The notes: generated by a model from the sequence alone, not told the origin. A DNA stretch of 64,000 nt from Rhizobium sp. CC-YZS058 (GCF_034720595.1 NZ_JAYESJ010000001.1:2258001-2322000); one strand, 5' to 3'. Counted from the stretch's first letter, positions 28,270 through 39,431 are shown. Program-made: numbers and translations.

Positions 28270-28734
28270 ATGAAAAGGCCTCTCGAAGTCTCCGACAAGC
28301 TCTTTGAGCTCTATCACCGCGTCCATCGCCTCATCAACGAGTCGATGACCGAGGAAGGTGTCTCGCTGGCGCGGAGCAAGTTCCTCTTCTTCCTGTGCAA
28401 GCTCGGGCCCTGCCGCTCGACCGACATCGCCGGCGCGCTGAACTTCGCGCCGCGCACTGTCACCGAAGCGATCGACGGGCTGGAGCGCGACAAGCTGGTC
28501 ATGCGCAAGCCGGACCCGGAGGATCGCCGCGCGAAGATCGTTTCCATCACCGAAATGGGTCGCATCGCGCTTGAAGCGGCCGAGCATCCGCGCCGGCAGC
28601 TGATCGAGGAAATCTTCTCCGCGCTCGACGACCGGCAGCTCGACCAGATGCACGAGATCGTCAGCCGCCTGGTCGAGAAGGCCGACGATATCCGCGAGCG
28701 CCGCCAGCGCGGCGAGGAGCCACCGGCGGACTGA
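28270..28734 (+). CDS. MarR family transcriptional regulator
   Basis: 154 residues from MKRPLEVSDKLFELYHRVHRL at 28270. A frame start at 28240 lies inside the likely promoter/operator and is rejected. The winged helix-turn-helix runs LARSKFLFFLCKLGPCRSTDIAGALNFAPRTVTEAIDGLERDKLVMRKPDPEDRRAKIVSITEMGR, with the DRR wing of MarR proteins. An acidic dimerisation helix and a charged tail follow. It is likely to bind the palindrome at 28236-28264. The regulated genes could include itself and the divergent yhaO/yhaN pair; the ligand is unknown. Confidence 0.9.
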   Translation: MKRPLEVSDKLFELYHRVHRLINESMTEEGVSLARSKFLFFLCKLGPCRSTDIAGALNFAPRTVTEAIDGLERDKLVMRKPDPEDRRAKIVSITEMGRIALEAAEHPRRQLIEEIFSALDDRQLDQMHEIVSRLVEKADDIRERRQRGEEPPAD

Positions 28735-28762
28735 TCGTCCTCGCTTTGTCCCTCGACGGATA

Positions 28763-28797
28763 AAAGGCGCCCGGTCTCCCGCGCGCCTTTCGTTTTT
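28763..28797 (+). terminator. Rho-independent terminator after the MarR gene
   Basis: AAAGGCGC (28763-28770) pairs with GCGCCTTT (28783-28790), followed by CGTTTTT. It lies 29 bases after the stop. Confidence 0.8.
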
Positions 28798-28814
28798 GTT
28801 GGACAGCCTGGCGC

Positions 28815-31007
28815 TTACATCGCGGCCATGGTGCCGAGACGCAGGAGCATGGTCTCGCCGGAGGAATCGTCGACCCCGTCATTGTCGGTCACCACGAAAC
28901 CGTTGCCGGCCGCGTCGATCGCGAAGCCTTCGACCTTGTCGAGCACATAGCCATGGCCGGCTTTGAGATCCGGCAGCAGGTCGCGCACGGGCTCCTTGGC
29001 GACGAGCGGCAGGGCGCCATCGAGTTTCGCCGGCTTGAGCGCCGAGAGCGCAACGCGCGTCAGTGCCTTGAGCTGCGCTGCCTTGCCGATCAGATTGTCA
29101 CGTTCGACGAAGTAGGCATAGTCGCCCGAGATCGTCATCTCGGAAAGGCCGACCCAGCCGCCCTTGACCGTATCCAGCGGATAGCGGACGCCGCTCCATT
29201 CCTTCCTCTCCGGCTTGTAGGCCAGTAGCTTCACCTCGCCCTTGGGATCGTCCTTCCATTCCCGCTGGACAGGCATCCACAGCGTCTCGTCATCGCCTTC
29301 GCCGACGCGGGCAATGCCTTCGAAGCCGTAGCGGGTTTCCGCGGCACGCAGCGCCTCGGGAAGCGGGATCTCGGCCTTGATCTTGCCCTTGGCGTCGACA
29401 TGGATCAGCGCATGGGGAACCAGCTTGTCGCTGTTGCCTTCCGACGCCAGCCAGAACCCGCCCTTGCCGTCACCGGTGATGCCTTCGATGTCGAGCTTCT
29501 GCGCCGGCGCGCCGTCGCGGGTGATGGTGATGGCGTCGGTGATGACGGCCGGGGTCTGCGTGGCATCCAGCGTGAAGATGCGCGGCTGGCCGCCATAGAC
29601 CGAGTCGCTGACGGCATAGAGAATGCCCGGCTTGTCTGCTGCGGCGGTCAGCCCCGACAGGGCGCCGAAACCGATCGGGGCGCCGTCCTTCTCGGCCGAG
29701 ACGATCTGCGGATAGGCGGGCGTGCCGTCCTTGCGTTCGTAGATCATGACATGCGAGCGGGCTGCGCCGTCTTCCACCAGGTCCGCCTCGTTGGCGGTCA
29801 CCAGCAGGTTGCGCGCGGGAATGGCCACGGCGCCTTCCGGCGAGATGCCCGAAGGCAGCAGTTGGAGAAGCTGAGGCGCACTGCCGGTGTCCTTGTAGAC
29901 GCCGACCAGCGACGCGCGCTCGGCGAGCAGGAAGAACAGCCGGTCCTCGCCGAAGGTCGCCGCTTCCAGCCCTTCCGGCTCGACCCCCTTGGCGGCGGAT
30001 CGCTTCTCTGGATAGTGGCCGATCGCTGCCGCCGCATGCTCGAAGGCCGCGCCCGATTCGAACAGGACCGTGCCGGCCTTGTCGAAGAGGGTGAAACCGC
30101 GCGAGCCGCCCTTCCAGTCACCCTCATTGGCAACCACCAGACGCTCGTCATCCAGCCACTTCACCGCATCCGGCTCCCGCCGCACGCCCTTCAGGGTCTC
30201 GGTGAAAGACAGTGCGCCATCCCGCTTGGCATCGACCTTTTCGAGATCGACCGTCCCGGCCGAGAAATGCGCGGTCACGGTGCCGCTGCGGCCATCAAGG
30301 ATGACGATGTGGTTGTTTTCCTGCAGGGTCAGCGCGATCTCGTCGCGGCCGTTCCAGGAAACGAATTCCGGCTCCGGATCGCCGCCTTCGATCTCGGCAA
30401 GGCCGGTCAGCGCGACATGGCGGATCGAGGCGCAGTCCGGTACGCCGTCACTGAGCCGAAGGATGACGAGATCGCCAGCCGGCATCTGCGGCAATGCGCC
30501 GTCATTCACCTCTTCATCACGCTCGTTTTCGATCGCGATGGCCGCCAGCGTCCGGTCCTTGTTGACCGCAACGGAGTCCGGCTGGCCACCGAGCTCGCAG
30601 GTACCCGCCTCCGCCCTGGAGGCAAGATCGACCGAGGCCAGACGGCCGGACGGGCTGGCGCGGCTGACCGAGGTGTTCACGGCCACCAGCACCTTCGCTC
30701 CGGCAACGGCCACAGAAGTGGGCTCGCCATCAAGCCGCAGCACGCCGCCGGCTTTGGGAGCGGCGGGATCGCGGATATCGACGAAGCCGATCGCCTTCAG
30801 CGGGCTGTCGGAATAGACGAGCGTCATGCCGTCCTCGCTGGCCGTCACAATTTCGGCCGAAGTGACGGTCTTGGAGTCAAGCTCCGCCGGCAGGTTGTCG
30901 GCAACCGGAAAGGCCGCAATGCGATTGAAGACCGGCTCGGCGAAGGCCGGCGCGGCAACGCAGCTCAGAAGCGCTGCGGCCAGTGCGGCGGTGCGGGTGG
31001 TGATCAT
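28815..31007 (-). CDS. Exported phytase-like esterase domain protein
   Basis: 730 residues from MITTRTAALAAALLSCVAAPAFA, a clear Sec signal peptide with cleavage likely after AFA. The GAGGGG ribosome site favours this ATG over earlier ones. The first 400 residues form beta-propeller-like repeats (GGVLRLDGEPTSVAV, GGQPDSVAVNKDRTLAAIA, DAVKWLDDERLVVANEGDW). The C-terminal 350 belong to the esterase-like phytase family (FGALSGLTAAADKPGILYAVSDS, IEGITGDGKGGFWLASEGN, GFEGIARV, DKVEGFAIDAAGNGFVVTDNDGVDDS). It is probably periplasmic or secreted. A tandem PHO box 49 bases upstream of the ATG (31057-31074) indicates induction by phosphate starvation. Enzyme activity on phytate is not established for this family. 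Confidence 0.85.
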   Translation of the reverse strand: MITTRTAALAAALLSCVAAPAFAEPVFNRIAAFPVADNLPAELDSKTVTSAEIVTASEDGMTLVYSDSPLKAIGFVDIRDPAAPKAGGVLRLDGEPTSVAVAGAKVLVAVNTSVSRASPSGRLASVDLASRAEAGTCELGGQPDSVAVNKDRTLAAIAIENERDEEVNDGALPQMPAGDLVILRLSDGVPDCASIRHVALTGLAEIEGGDPEPEFVSWNGRDEIALTLQENNHIVILDGRSGTVTAHFSAGTVDLEKVDAKRDGALSFTETLKGVRREPDAVKWLDDERLVVANEGDWKGGSRGFTLFDKAGTVLFESGAAFEHAAAAIGHYPEKRSAAKGVEPEGLEAATFGEDRLFFLLAERASLVGVYKDTGSAPQLLQLLPSGISPEGAVAIPARNLLVTANEADLVEDGAARSHVMIYERKDGTPAYPQIVSAEKDGAPIGFGALSGLTAAADKPGILYAVSDSVYGGQPRIFTLDATQTPAVITDAITITRDGAPAQKLDIEGITGDGKGGFWLASEGNSDKLVPHALIHVDAKGKIKAEIPLPEALRAAETRYGFEGIARVGEGDDETLWMPVQREWKDDPKGEVKLLAYKPERKEWSGVRYPLDTVKGGWVGLSEMTISGDYAYFVERDNLIGKAAQLKALTRVALSALKPAKLDGALPLVAKEPVRDLLPDLKAGHGYVLDKVEGFAIDAAGNGFVVTDNDGVDDSSGETMLLRLGTMAAM

Positions 31008-31056
31008 CGGAAATCCCCTCATGCTCATCGTGAATGGCCGCTTGTGCGGCGCGCGC

Positions 31057-31096
31057 ATGACAGGGCGATGACAGAGCCGTAAACGCATCATGACAG
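31057..31096 (-). promoter_or_regulatory. PHO box (PhoB binding site) array
   Basis: On the minus strand CTGTCAT occurs at 31074-31068 and again at 31063-31057, separated by CGCC, which gives the 11-base period of a PhoB box (CTGTCATCGCCCTGTCAT). A third perfect CTGTCAT lies at 31096-31090, exactly 22 bases upstream, in the same phase. The position between them (31085-31079) is degenerate. The array points toward the phytase-like gene. Confidence 0.85.
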
Positions 31097-31124
31097 ACCG
31101 GTCCGCCGACACCTGCCGTCAACA

Positions 31125-31155
31125 AGAAAGGGCCCGGGAAAGACCCGGGCCCTTG
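31125..31155 (-). terminator. Terminator downstream of hupB
   Basis: AGGGCCCGGG (31129-31138) is inverse to CCCGGGCCCT (31144-31153) with a five-base loop. On the minus strand it is followed by CTTTCTTGTT. It lies 70 bases past the hupB stop and isolates hupB from the PHO-controlled gene. Confidence 0.8.
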
Positions 31156-31223
31156 GAGATCGATCCGTGTCCGCCCCGACTGCGGCGGCCGATGGCCGCG
31201 CGACAGGGCGATCGAAAGGCGGC

Positions 31224-31496
31224 TTAGTTGACCGCGTCCTTCAGGCCCTTGCCGGCCGTGAACTTCGGAACGTTGCGCGCCGGGATATCGACTTCCGCAC
31301 CGGTGGAGGGGTTGCGGCCCTTGGAGGCTTCGCGACGGCTGACGGTGAAGTTGCCGAAACCGACGACGCGAATGTCTCCGCCGTTCTTCAGCTCCGACTG
31401 AATCACCTCGAAGAGGGCCTCAACAGCGGAGGAGGCGTCGTTCTTCGACAGTCCGGCCTTATCGGCCACGGCCGATACGAGCTCATTCTTGTTCAT
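31224..31496 (-). CDS. hupB: DNA-binding protein HU
   Basis: 90-residue histone-like protein starting MNKNELVSAVADKAGLSKNDA. The DNA-embracing arm is seen in VGFGNFTVSRREASKGRNPSTGAEVDIPARNVPKF. It compacts and bends DNA without strict sequence specificity. It has its own terminator downstream and an AGGGTGG ribosome site. A possible promoter CTTGAA-17-CAGTAT lies just before the start. The order clpP-clpX-lon-hupB is typical of Rhizobiales. Confidence 0.96.
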   Translation of the reverse strand: MNKNELVSAVADKAGLSKNDASSAVEALFEVIQSELKNGGDIRVVGFGNFTVSRREASKGRNPSTGAEVDIPARNVPKFTAGKGLKDAVN

Positions 31497-31626
31497 GTTT
31501 CCACCCTTTCATACTGGTTCGAAACGAGTCGCTTTCAAGCGGGGCACCTTTAGAGAACGCCACCGGCTTGGCAACCCCTTCGCGCCGAACGTCCCGGAAT
31601 GCAAGGCTTTGCGCGGCCTTTTACGC

Positions 31627-31649
31627 AAAAAACCGGCCCGCAGGCCGGT
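31627..31649 (-). terminator. Terminator downstream of lon
   Basis: ACCGGCC (31632-31638) and GGCCGGT (31643-31649) form the stem around a four-base loop. On the minus strand the stem is followed by a run of six T (31632-31627). Confidence 0.85.
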
Positions 31650-31724
31650 CTTCCACCAATTATCCGTCTCCGCCCACGCTAGGGCGGGCTTGAGAGCGGG
31701 GCATGACTGCCCCGCTGCAGTGCG

Positions 31725-34142
<2,418 letters not shown>

Positions 34143-34577
34143 GTCAGTTCCTTTCCGTCCCGTTGCCGGGAGCGTTACCGAAAAGCAGGTCAAGGGTGCT
34201 TCCGGTCATTCGTTTCCACGCAAAGGTGGCGATTGCGGCGGCGCATTTCAACCCGCGTCCGACGAAGTCCCAGGCCCTTCACCGGACCGGCCGGATGGCA
34301 CGGGTCCATCGACCACTAGATGGCAGCAGCCTGTCGCGGACCTTACCGGATGCGATCTGCGCCACGGCCGGCGGCACACGTCACGCCCTGCCCCGACTCG
34401 GCCTCGCCCGCCATCGGTCCGCCTGCCATCATTCACCGCGCACCGTCATTTAGCAATCGCGAAATGCTGTGGTGGCGGAAGCTCTGGCTTTCGCGAAGGA
34501 GCAGCCGTAGCCGCGCAAAGAGAAAGGCCCGCGCTGGGCGCAGGCCTTTGGGTAAGCTTGGCGATCTGATGGGACGA
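34143..34577. other. lon-clpX intergenic region
   Basis: 435 bases. It holds the lon leader and promoter at its low-coordinate end and the clpX terminator at 34524-34550. Frames spanning it are shadows without ribosome sites. Nothing else was recognised. Confidence 0.5.
34524..34550 (-). terminator. Terminator downstream of clpX
   Basis: AAAGGCC (34524-34530) is inverse to GGCCTTT (34544-34550), with further GC pairing inside. On the minus strand TTTCTCTTTGCG follows. It lies 28 bases after the clpX stop. Confidence 0.7.
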
Positions 34578-35855
34578 TCAGGCCGAGACGTTGGCCTTTT
34601 CGTCGGCGCGGTCCGAATAGATGTAGAGCGGACGGGCAGAGCCCTTCACCACCTCGTCGGAGATCACCACTTCGCGCACGCCTTCGAGCGTCGGCAGCTC
34701 GAACATGGTGTCGAGCAGGATCTTCTCCATGATCGAGCGCAGGCCACGGGCGCCGGTCTTGCGGACGATCGCCTTGCGGGCGATCTCGCGCAGGGCGTCT
34801 TCGTGGAAGGTCAGTTCCACGTCTTCCATCTCGAACAGCCGCTGATACTGCTTGATCAGTGCGTTCTTCGGCTCCGACAGGATCTGGATCAGCGCCGCCT
34901 CATCGAGGTCCTCGAGCGTGGCCAGCACCGGCAGACGGCCGATGAATTCCGGGATGAGACCGAACTTCACCAGATCTTCCGGCTCCAGTTCGCGCAGCAC
35001 TTCGCCGACCCGGCGATCTTCCGGGGCGCGCACCGCAGCACCGAAGCCGATCGAGGTCTTCTCGCCACGGGCCGAGATGATCTTGTCGAGCCCGGCAAAG
35101 GCGCCGCCGCAGATGAAGAGGATGTTGGTCGTGTCCACCTGCAGGAATTCCTGCTGCGGATGCTTGCGCCCGCCCTGCGGCGGAACCGAAGCGACCGTGC
35201 CTTCCATGATCTTCAACAGAGCCTGCTGCACGCCCTCGCCCGACACGTCGCGCGTGATGGACGGGTTGTCGGACTTGCGGCTGATCTTGTCGACTTCGTC
35301 GATATAGACGATGCCGCGCTGGGCGCGCTCGACATTGTAGTCGGCAGCCTGGAGCAGCTTCAGAATGATGTTCTCGACATCCTCGCCCACATAGCCGGCT
35401 TCCGTCAGCGTGGTTGCGTCGGCCATGGTGAAGGGCACGTCGATGATGCGCGCCAGCGTCTGGGCGAGATAGGTCTTGCCGCAGCCGGTCGGGCCGACGA
35501 GCATGATGTTCGACTTCGCCAGTTCCACGTCCGAGCCCTTGGCGGCATGGGCCAGGCGCTTGTAGTGGTTGTGGACGGCGACCGACAGGATGCGCTTGGC
35601 CTGCTGCTGGCCGATGACATATTCGTCAAGGACCTTGATGATCTCCTGCGGTGTCGGCACGCCGTCGCGCGACTTCACCATCGAGGTCTTGTTCTCCTCG
35701 CGGATGATGTCCATGCACAGTTCGACGCATTCGTCGCAGATGAAGACCGTCGGTCCTGCGATCAGCTTGCGGACCTCATGCTGGCTCTTGCCGCAGAAGG
35801 AGCAATAGAGAGTATTCTTGGAGTCACCGCCGTTGCTTCCGCTGACTTTGCTCAT
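34578..35855 (-). CDS. clpX: ClpX, ATPase subunit of the Clp protease
   Basis: 425 residues from [14 protein letters not shown] (35855). A second ATG two codons earlier is only two bases from GGAAGG and is less likely. The zinc-binding domain has Cys18, Cys21, Cys40 and Cys43. The AAA+ core has Walker [17 protein letters not shown], Walker [12 protein letters not shown], pore loop GYVGEDVE, and the ClpP-binding loop [11 protein letters not shown]. It unfolds tagged substrates and feeds them to ClpP. In alphaproteobacteria it also degrades cell-cycle regulators. It is monocistronic by appearance: 345 bases from clpP and a terminator downstream. Confidence 0.97.
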   Translation of the reverse strand: MSKVSGSNGGDSKNTLYCSFCGKSQHEVRKLIAGPTVFICDECVELCMDIIREENKTSMVKSRDGVPTPQEIIKVLDEYVIGQQQAKRILSVAVHNHYKRLAHAAKGSDVELAKSNIMLVGPTGCGKTYLAQTLARIIDVPFTMADATTLTEAGYVGEDVENIILKLLQAADYNVERAQRGIVYIDEVDKISRKSDNPSITRDVSGEGVQQALLKIMEGTVASVPPQGGRKHPQQEFLQVDTTNILFICGGAFAGLDKIISARGEKTSIGFGAAVRAPEDRRVGEVLRELEPEDLVKFGLIPEFIGRLPVLATLEDLDEAALIQILSEPKNALIKQYQRLFEMEDVELTFHEDALREIARKAIVRKTGARGLRSIMEKILLDTMFELPTLEGVREVVISDEVVKGSARPLYIYSDRADEKANVSA

Positions 35856-36200
35856 GTTCATTTCCTTCCAGCATGCCGCGCGTCCCCGACGGGCCGCAAC
35901 GGACCACTCATACCGCTCCGCAAACTGGCGCGACGATCAGGCGTCAGGGTGCTTCGCTTTCGGGAGTACGAACCGGCTCAGCGCATGGAGCGCGCCAACC
36001 GGTGGCAACGACTCTCCCACCGAAAACCGAATGCTAGGGCCTCATTACTCAACATAGCATTAACGGCTGATATTACCGGCTTTGATCCGCGGATAAAGTC
36101 CTTTGAGGCGGAGAATTGTGTCACAATTACATCATTCCGCGGACATTCTCAGTTTTGGCCCGCCGGAGCCTGGTTCAGCCCCGGCCGGCATGTGCGGGGA
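35856..36200. other. clpX-clpP intergenic region with a perfect palindrome
   Basis: 345 bases without a gene. The part near 36040-36150 is AT-richer than its surroundings and contains AATTGTG-T-CACAATT at 36114-36128, a perfect inverted repeat with a one-base centre, and two nearby CCGCGG sites (36087 and 36136 areas). It probably holds the clpX promoter and may hold an operator. No small gene is seen. Confidence 0.45.
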
Positions 36201-36833
36201 TCAGGCCTCGGTGGCCGCCTCCATCGCTTCGCGCGAGGTGATCACCTTGTCGACCAGGCCCCAGGCGAGCGCCTCGTCCGAAGTCATGAAATGGTCACGG
36301 TCGAGCGTCTGTTCAACCTCTTCATAGGTGCGGCCGCAATGTTTGACGTAAACGTCGTTCAGGCGCTTCTTCATCTTCAGAATATCGCGCGCGTGACGCT
36401 CGATGTCGGACGCCTGGCCCTGGAAGCCGCCGGAGGGCTGATGCACCATGATGCGGGCGTTCGGCGTCGAGAAGCGCATGTCCTTGTGGCCGGCGGCGAG
36501 CAGCAGCGAGCCCATGGAGGCGGCCTGGCCGACGCAGAGCGTCGAGACGGCCGGCTTGATGAACTGCATCGTGTCGTAGATGGCCATGCCGGCGGTCACG
36601 ACGCCGCCCGGCGAATTGATGTAGAGCGCGATTTCCTTCTTGGGGTTCTCGGCCTCCAGAAAGAGAAGCTGGGCGCAGACCAGCGTCGACATATGGTCTT
36701 CCACCGGGCCGGTGAGGAAGATGATCCGCTCCTTCAGAAGGCGCGAATAGATGTCGTAAGACCGCTCGCCGCGGTTGGTCTGTTCGACGACCATCGGCAC
36801 GAGTGCCATGGCGGTATCAACGGGATTTCTCAT
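36201..36833 (-). CDS. clpP: ATP-dependent Clp protease proteolytic subunit
   Basis: 210-residue serine protease forming the tetradecameric barrel used by ClpX and ClpA. The catalytic triad is visible: Ser106 in GQAASMGS, His131 in IMVHQPSGG and Asp180 in LDRDHFM. The N-terminal [32 protein letters not shown] is the family start with a short propeptide-like lead. It has a 5' leader of about 70 bases with a CTTGAA-type promoter candidate at 36904-36936. Confidence 0.97.
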   Translation of the reverse strand: MRNPVDTAMALVPMVVEQTNRGERSYDIYSRLLKERIIFLTGPVEDHMSTLVCAQLLFLEAENPKKEIALYINSPGGVVTAGMAIYDTMQFIKPAVSTLCVGQAASMGSLLLAAGHKDMRFSTPNARIMVHQPSGGFQGQASDIERHARDILKMKKRLNDVYVKHCGRTYEEVEQTLDRDHFMTSDEALAWGLVDKVITSREAMEAATEA

Positions 36834-36903
36834 GTCAGCCCTTCGTCCAAAAAGATGCGCGAAACCCTCCGCACACCGGAATCATGAAAGTCATAGCTCC
36901 TCT

Positions 36904-36936
36904 CATACATAGAGTGTCGGTGCATCCGACTTCAAG
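36904..36936 (-). promoter_or_regulatory. Candidate clpP promoter with CTTGAA box
   Basis: On the minus strand CTTGAA (36936-36931) is followed 17-18 bases later by TCTATGTATG (36913-36904). The spacer contains GTCGG-ATGCA-CCGAC, a perfect 5-base inverted repeat. The -35 fits both housekeeping (CTTGAC) and heat-shock (CTTGAA) consensus sequences of alphaproteobacteria; the -10 fits the housekeeping form better. Confidence 0.4.
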
Positions 36937-36984
36937 TCGATCCCGCGGCATAAGGTAAATCGCGCATCCGGCGCTTCGGGGTGC

Positions 36985-38550
36985 TCACAGCTGCGATTCG
37001 ATCGGCAGCACGCCGATGATGCGGGCCGTCACCCGCCGCCAGAAACCTGCCTCCGGCTCGCGGGTCAGCACGCGTGCCGCGTCGTCGCCTGCCTCGTGCC
37101 AGACCAGGCTGCCGCTATCGAGCGCGACGCGGAAACTGCCGGCCGGCCCCGCCTCCATGTCGAAGACGGCATCGACGTCGGCCACGAGTTCGGGATGGCT
37201 GAAGAGCACGCCCATCTCGGTGTTCAGCGAGGCGGAGCGCGGATCGAAATTCATCGAGCCGACGAAGCCGGTCTGCCTGTCGATCGTGAAGGCCTTGGTA
37301 TGCAGGCTGGCGCCGCGCGAGCCGAAGAGCGAGATCCGTTGGCTTTCTGTCGGCTCGTGCACGGCCTTCAGCTCGAAAAGCGTCACCCCGGCCCGCAGCA
37401 GCGCCTTGCGGTAATTGCGATAGGCGCCATGCACCGCCGCGACATCGGTCGCCGCCAGCGAATTTGTCAGAACCGAGACATCGACCCCGCGTTCCGTGAG
37501 CGCCGTGAGTTGCGCCACCCCCTCCTCGCCGGGAATGAAATAGGGCGAGATGATGCGCAGACCGTCCTTCGCTCCGGTGATCGTCGGCATGAGCGCGCGC
37601 ATCAGCCAGTTCTGCCGCCGCTCCATGAAGGCCTTCTCAGGCGGGTCGCTCTTGAAGGTCACGTCGCGGGTGAAGCGCAGCGTTCCCTCGCCATGAAACA
37701 GCGCTGCCGTCTGCTCGGCCCTGGTCACATGAGCGAGATAGTGGCGGGCATCCGCCTTGCGGGCGATCCGCGCCAGCTTGCGGCGCAGACGCGGCAGGAA
37801 ATGCCGGCGCGGCGTGCGGAGGGAGCCGATCGGCAGCACCATGCGGCTGTTCCAGTAGTCGTCGAAGATCGTCGAGGCCTGTTCGGCTGCCGGTCCGATC
37901 ATCCACATGTCGAGATCACGGAAATTGGCCTGCTCGGCGGCGTCGAAATAGGCGTCGCCGATATTGCGGCCACCGGCGATCACCAGCCGGCCATCGGCGA
38001 TCCAGGCCTTGTTGTGCATGCGCCGCGTGGCGCGCAGCGGCCGCAGCATCATCTCCAGTGCCCGGCGCAGCTTGTCGGTGCGCGCCCGGCTGGGGTTGAA
38101 GAGCCGCACCTCGATATTCGGATGCGCATCGAGGGCGATGCAGAGCGCATCGTGCAGTCCGGCATTGATATCGTCGAGCAGCAGGCGCACCCGCACGCCC
38201 CGGTCGGCGGCCGCAATCACCTCCTGCGCCAACAGATATCCGGTCAAGTCGCGCCGCCAGTAGTAATATTGCAGATCGAGGCTGCGGCCCGCCTGGCGCG
38301 CCGAAATGGCGCGTGCCGCGAAGGCATCGACATTGTCGGAGATCAGCGTGGCGCCGGTCATGCCGTCCTGTGCCTTGAGCAGCGGAAGAGCGCGCCGGTC
38401 GATCTCGGTCTCGCCCTCGACCGGTGGCAAGGCCGAGGACGGCAGACCGAAATCCTTCTGGCTGAAGCGGTTATAGACATAGGCCGTACCGGCCACGACC
38501 AGAAGGCCGAGCGTCAGCAGAACGGGGAACAGAAGCTCCATCGCGTCCAT
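36985..38550 (-). CDS. Phospholipase D family protein (cardiolipin synthase-like)
   Basis: 521 residues. An N-terminal transmembrane helix (MELLFPVLLTLGLLVVAGTAYVYN) is followed by two PLD domains. The first HKD motif is MHNKAWIADGRLVIAGGRNIGD, the second SLHTKAFTIDRQTGFVGSMNFDPRS, each with the HxK(x)4D residues and the downstream Gly/Asn. It is probably a membrane-bound phosphatidyltransferase of the ClsC/YmdC or ClsB type that makes cardiolipin or another phospholipid. Its ATG overlaps the stop of the endonuclease/exonuclease/phosphatase gene (TGATG). This pairing recalls clsB-ybhP of E. coli. Confidence 0.87.
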   Translation of the reverse strand: MDAMELLFPVLLTLGLLVVAGTAYVYNRFSQKDFGLPSSALPPVEGETEIDRRALPLLKAQDGMTGATLISDNVDAFAARAISARQAGRSLDLQYYYWRRDLTGYLLAQEVIAAADRGVRVRLLLDDINAGLHDALCIALDAHPNIEVRLFNPSRARTDKLRRALEMMLRPLRATRRMHNKAWIADGRLVIAGGRNIGDAYFDAAEQANFRDLDMWMIGPAAEQASTIFDDYWNSRMVLPIGSLRTPRRHFLPRLRRKLARIARKADARHYLAHVTRAEQTAALFHGEGTLRFTRDVTFKSDPPEKAFMERRQNWLMRALMPTITGAKDGLRIISPYFIPGEEGVAQLTALTERGVDVSVLTNSLAATDVAAVHGAYRNYRKALLRAGVTLFELKAVHEPTESQRISLFGSRGASLHTKAFTIDRQTGFVGSMNFDPRSASLNTEMGVLFSHPELVADVDAVFDMEAGPAGSFRVALDSGSLVWHEAGDDAARVLTREPEAGFWRRVTARIIGVLPIESQL

Positions 38551-39431
38551 CAGGCGCCGGAGAGCGAAATGGAGGGCGGCCGATCCTCGGCCCGCTCCGC
38601 CGCACGCTCGGCCTGCGCGGCCTTGAGGTCGATGAAGGCCTTGAGCGGCAGGTGGTCGGACGCCATGCGGGACAGGGCGGTGTTATGCGCCTCGACATGG
38701 ACGACGAGATTGTGCGGGCTGCCCATCACGCGGTCGAGCGCAAGGACGGGGAAACGCGAGGGAAAGCTCGGCACCACGGCGATCGCGGGATCGAAGACCG
38801 GGCTCAGCATGCTGAGCGCCGAGCGCTTGCCGATCCGCCATTCGTTCAGATCGCCGATCAGAATGGTCGGCCGCGCCTCCGCCTCCTGGATCGCCTTCAG
38901 GATCGCGCGGGCCTGCTGGCCGCGCGAATGGCGCAGCAATCCGAAATGCGCGGCGATGATGCGCAGAGGTCCCTGCTTGAGATCGAGATCGACGACCAGC
39001 GCCCCGCGCGGCTCCACGCCCGGCAGCTTGAGTTGCGCCACCTTGCCCACCGAGCCTTCGCGCAGCAGCAGCATATTGCCGTGCCAGCCGTGGCCCTTCG
39101 GCGAAAAGGCGGCGATCGGGACGGACACCAGATGGCACTCGCGCCGCAGCCGTTCCAGATCCAGGAGCCCGGCCCGCTCGCCGAAACGCTGGTCGGCCTC
39201 CTGCAGCGCGACGATATCGGCATCGATCTCGCGGATCACTTCGGCGATCCGGCCGGGATCGAAGCGCTTGTCGATGCCGACGCATTTGTGGATGTTGTAG
39301 GAGGCGATCAGCGTATCGCCCGGGCGGTCCGCCCGTCGCTCGGCCGAAGCCTCATGCCCGCCAAGCGGCACGCGGCGGGCACGGATGGCCGCCATGATTC
39401 CGGCGGGAAGGCTTTTCGGCGGCATGGTCAT
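38550..39431 (-). CDS. Endonuclease/exonuclease/phosphatase family protein
   Basis: 293 residues from MTMPPKSLPAGIMAAIR (39431). The frame is open to 39494, but the internal ATG gives the better start. Core motifs are IASYNIHKCVGID, IVALQEADQRF, NMLLL, AAHFGLLRHSRGQQ, LIGDLNEW and the terminal SDHLPL. These are the metal and phosphate-binding residues of the DNase I/Mg-dependent phosphodiesterase fold. The partner gene suggests a lipid or phosphodiester substrate rather than DNA. YbhP of E. coli is the comparison by neighbourhood. Confidence 0.85.
   Translation of the reverse strand: MTMPPKSLPAGIMAAIRARRVPLGGHEASAERRADRPGDTLIASYNIHKCVGIDKRFDPGRIAEVIREIDADIVALQEADQRFGERAGLLDLERLRRECHLVSVPIAAFSPKGHGWHGNMLLLREGSVGKVAQLKLPGVEPRGALVVDLDLKQGPLRIIAAHFGLLRHSRGQQARAILKAIQEAEARPTILIGDLNEWRIGKRSALSMLSPVFDPAIAVVPSFPSRFPVLALDRVMGSPHNLVVHVEAHNTALSRMASDHLPLKAFIDLKAAQAERAAERAEDRPPSISLSGA

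Noticed and set aside
34320..36887. Plus-strand frame of 855 codons spanning clpX and clpP
   Set aside because: Opposite two certain genes and spans their intergenic region; composition is that of a shadow.
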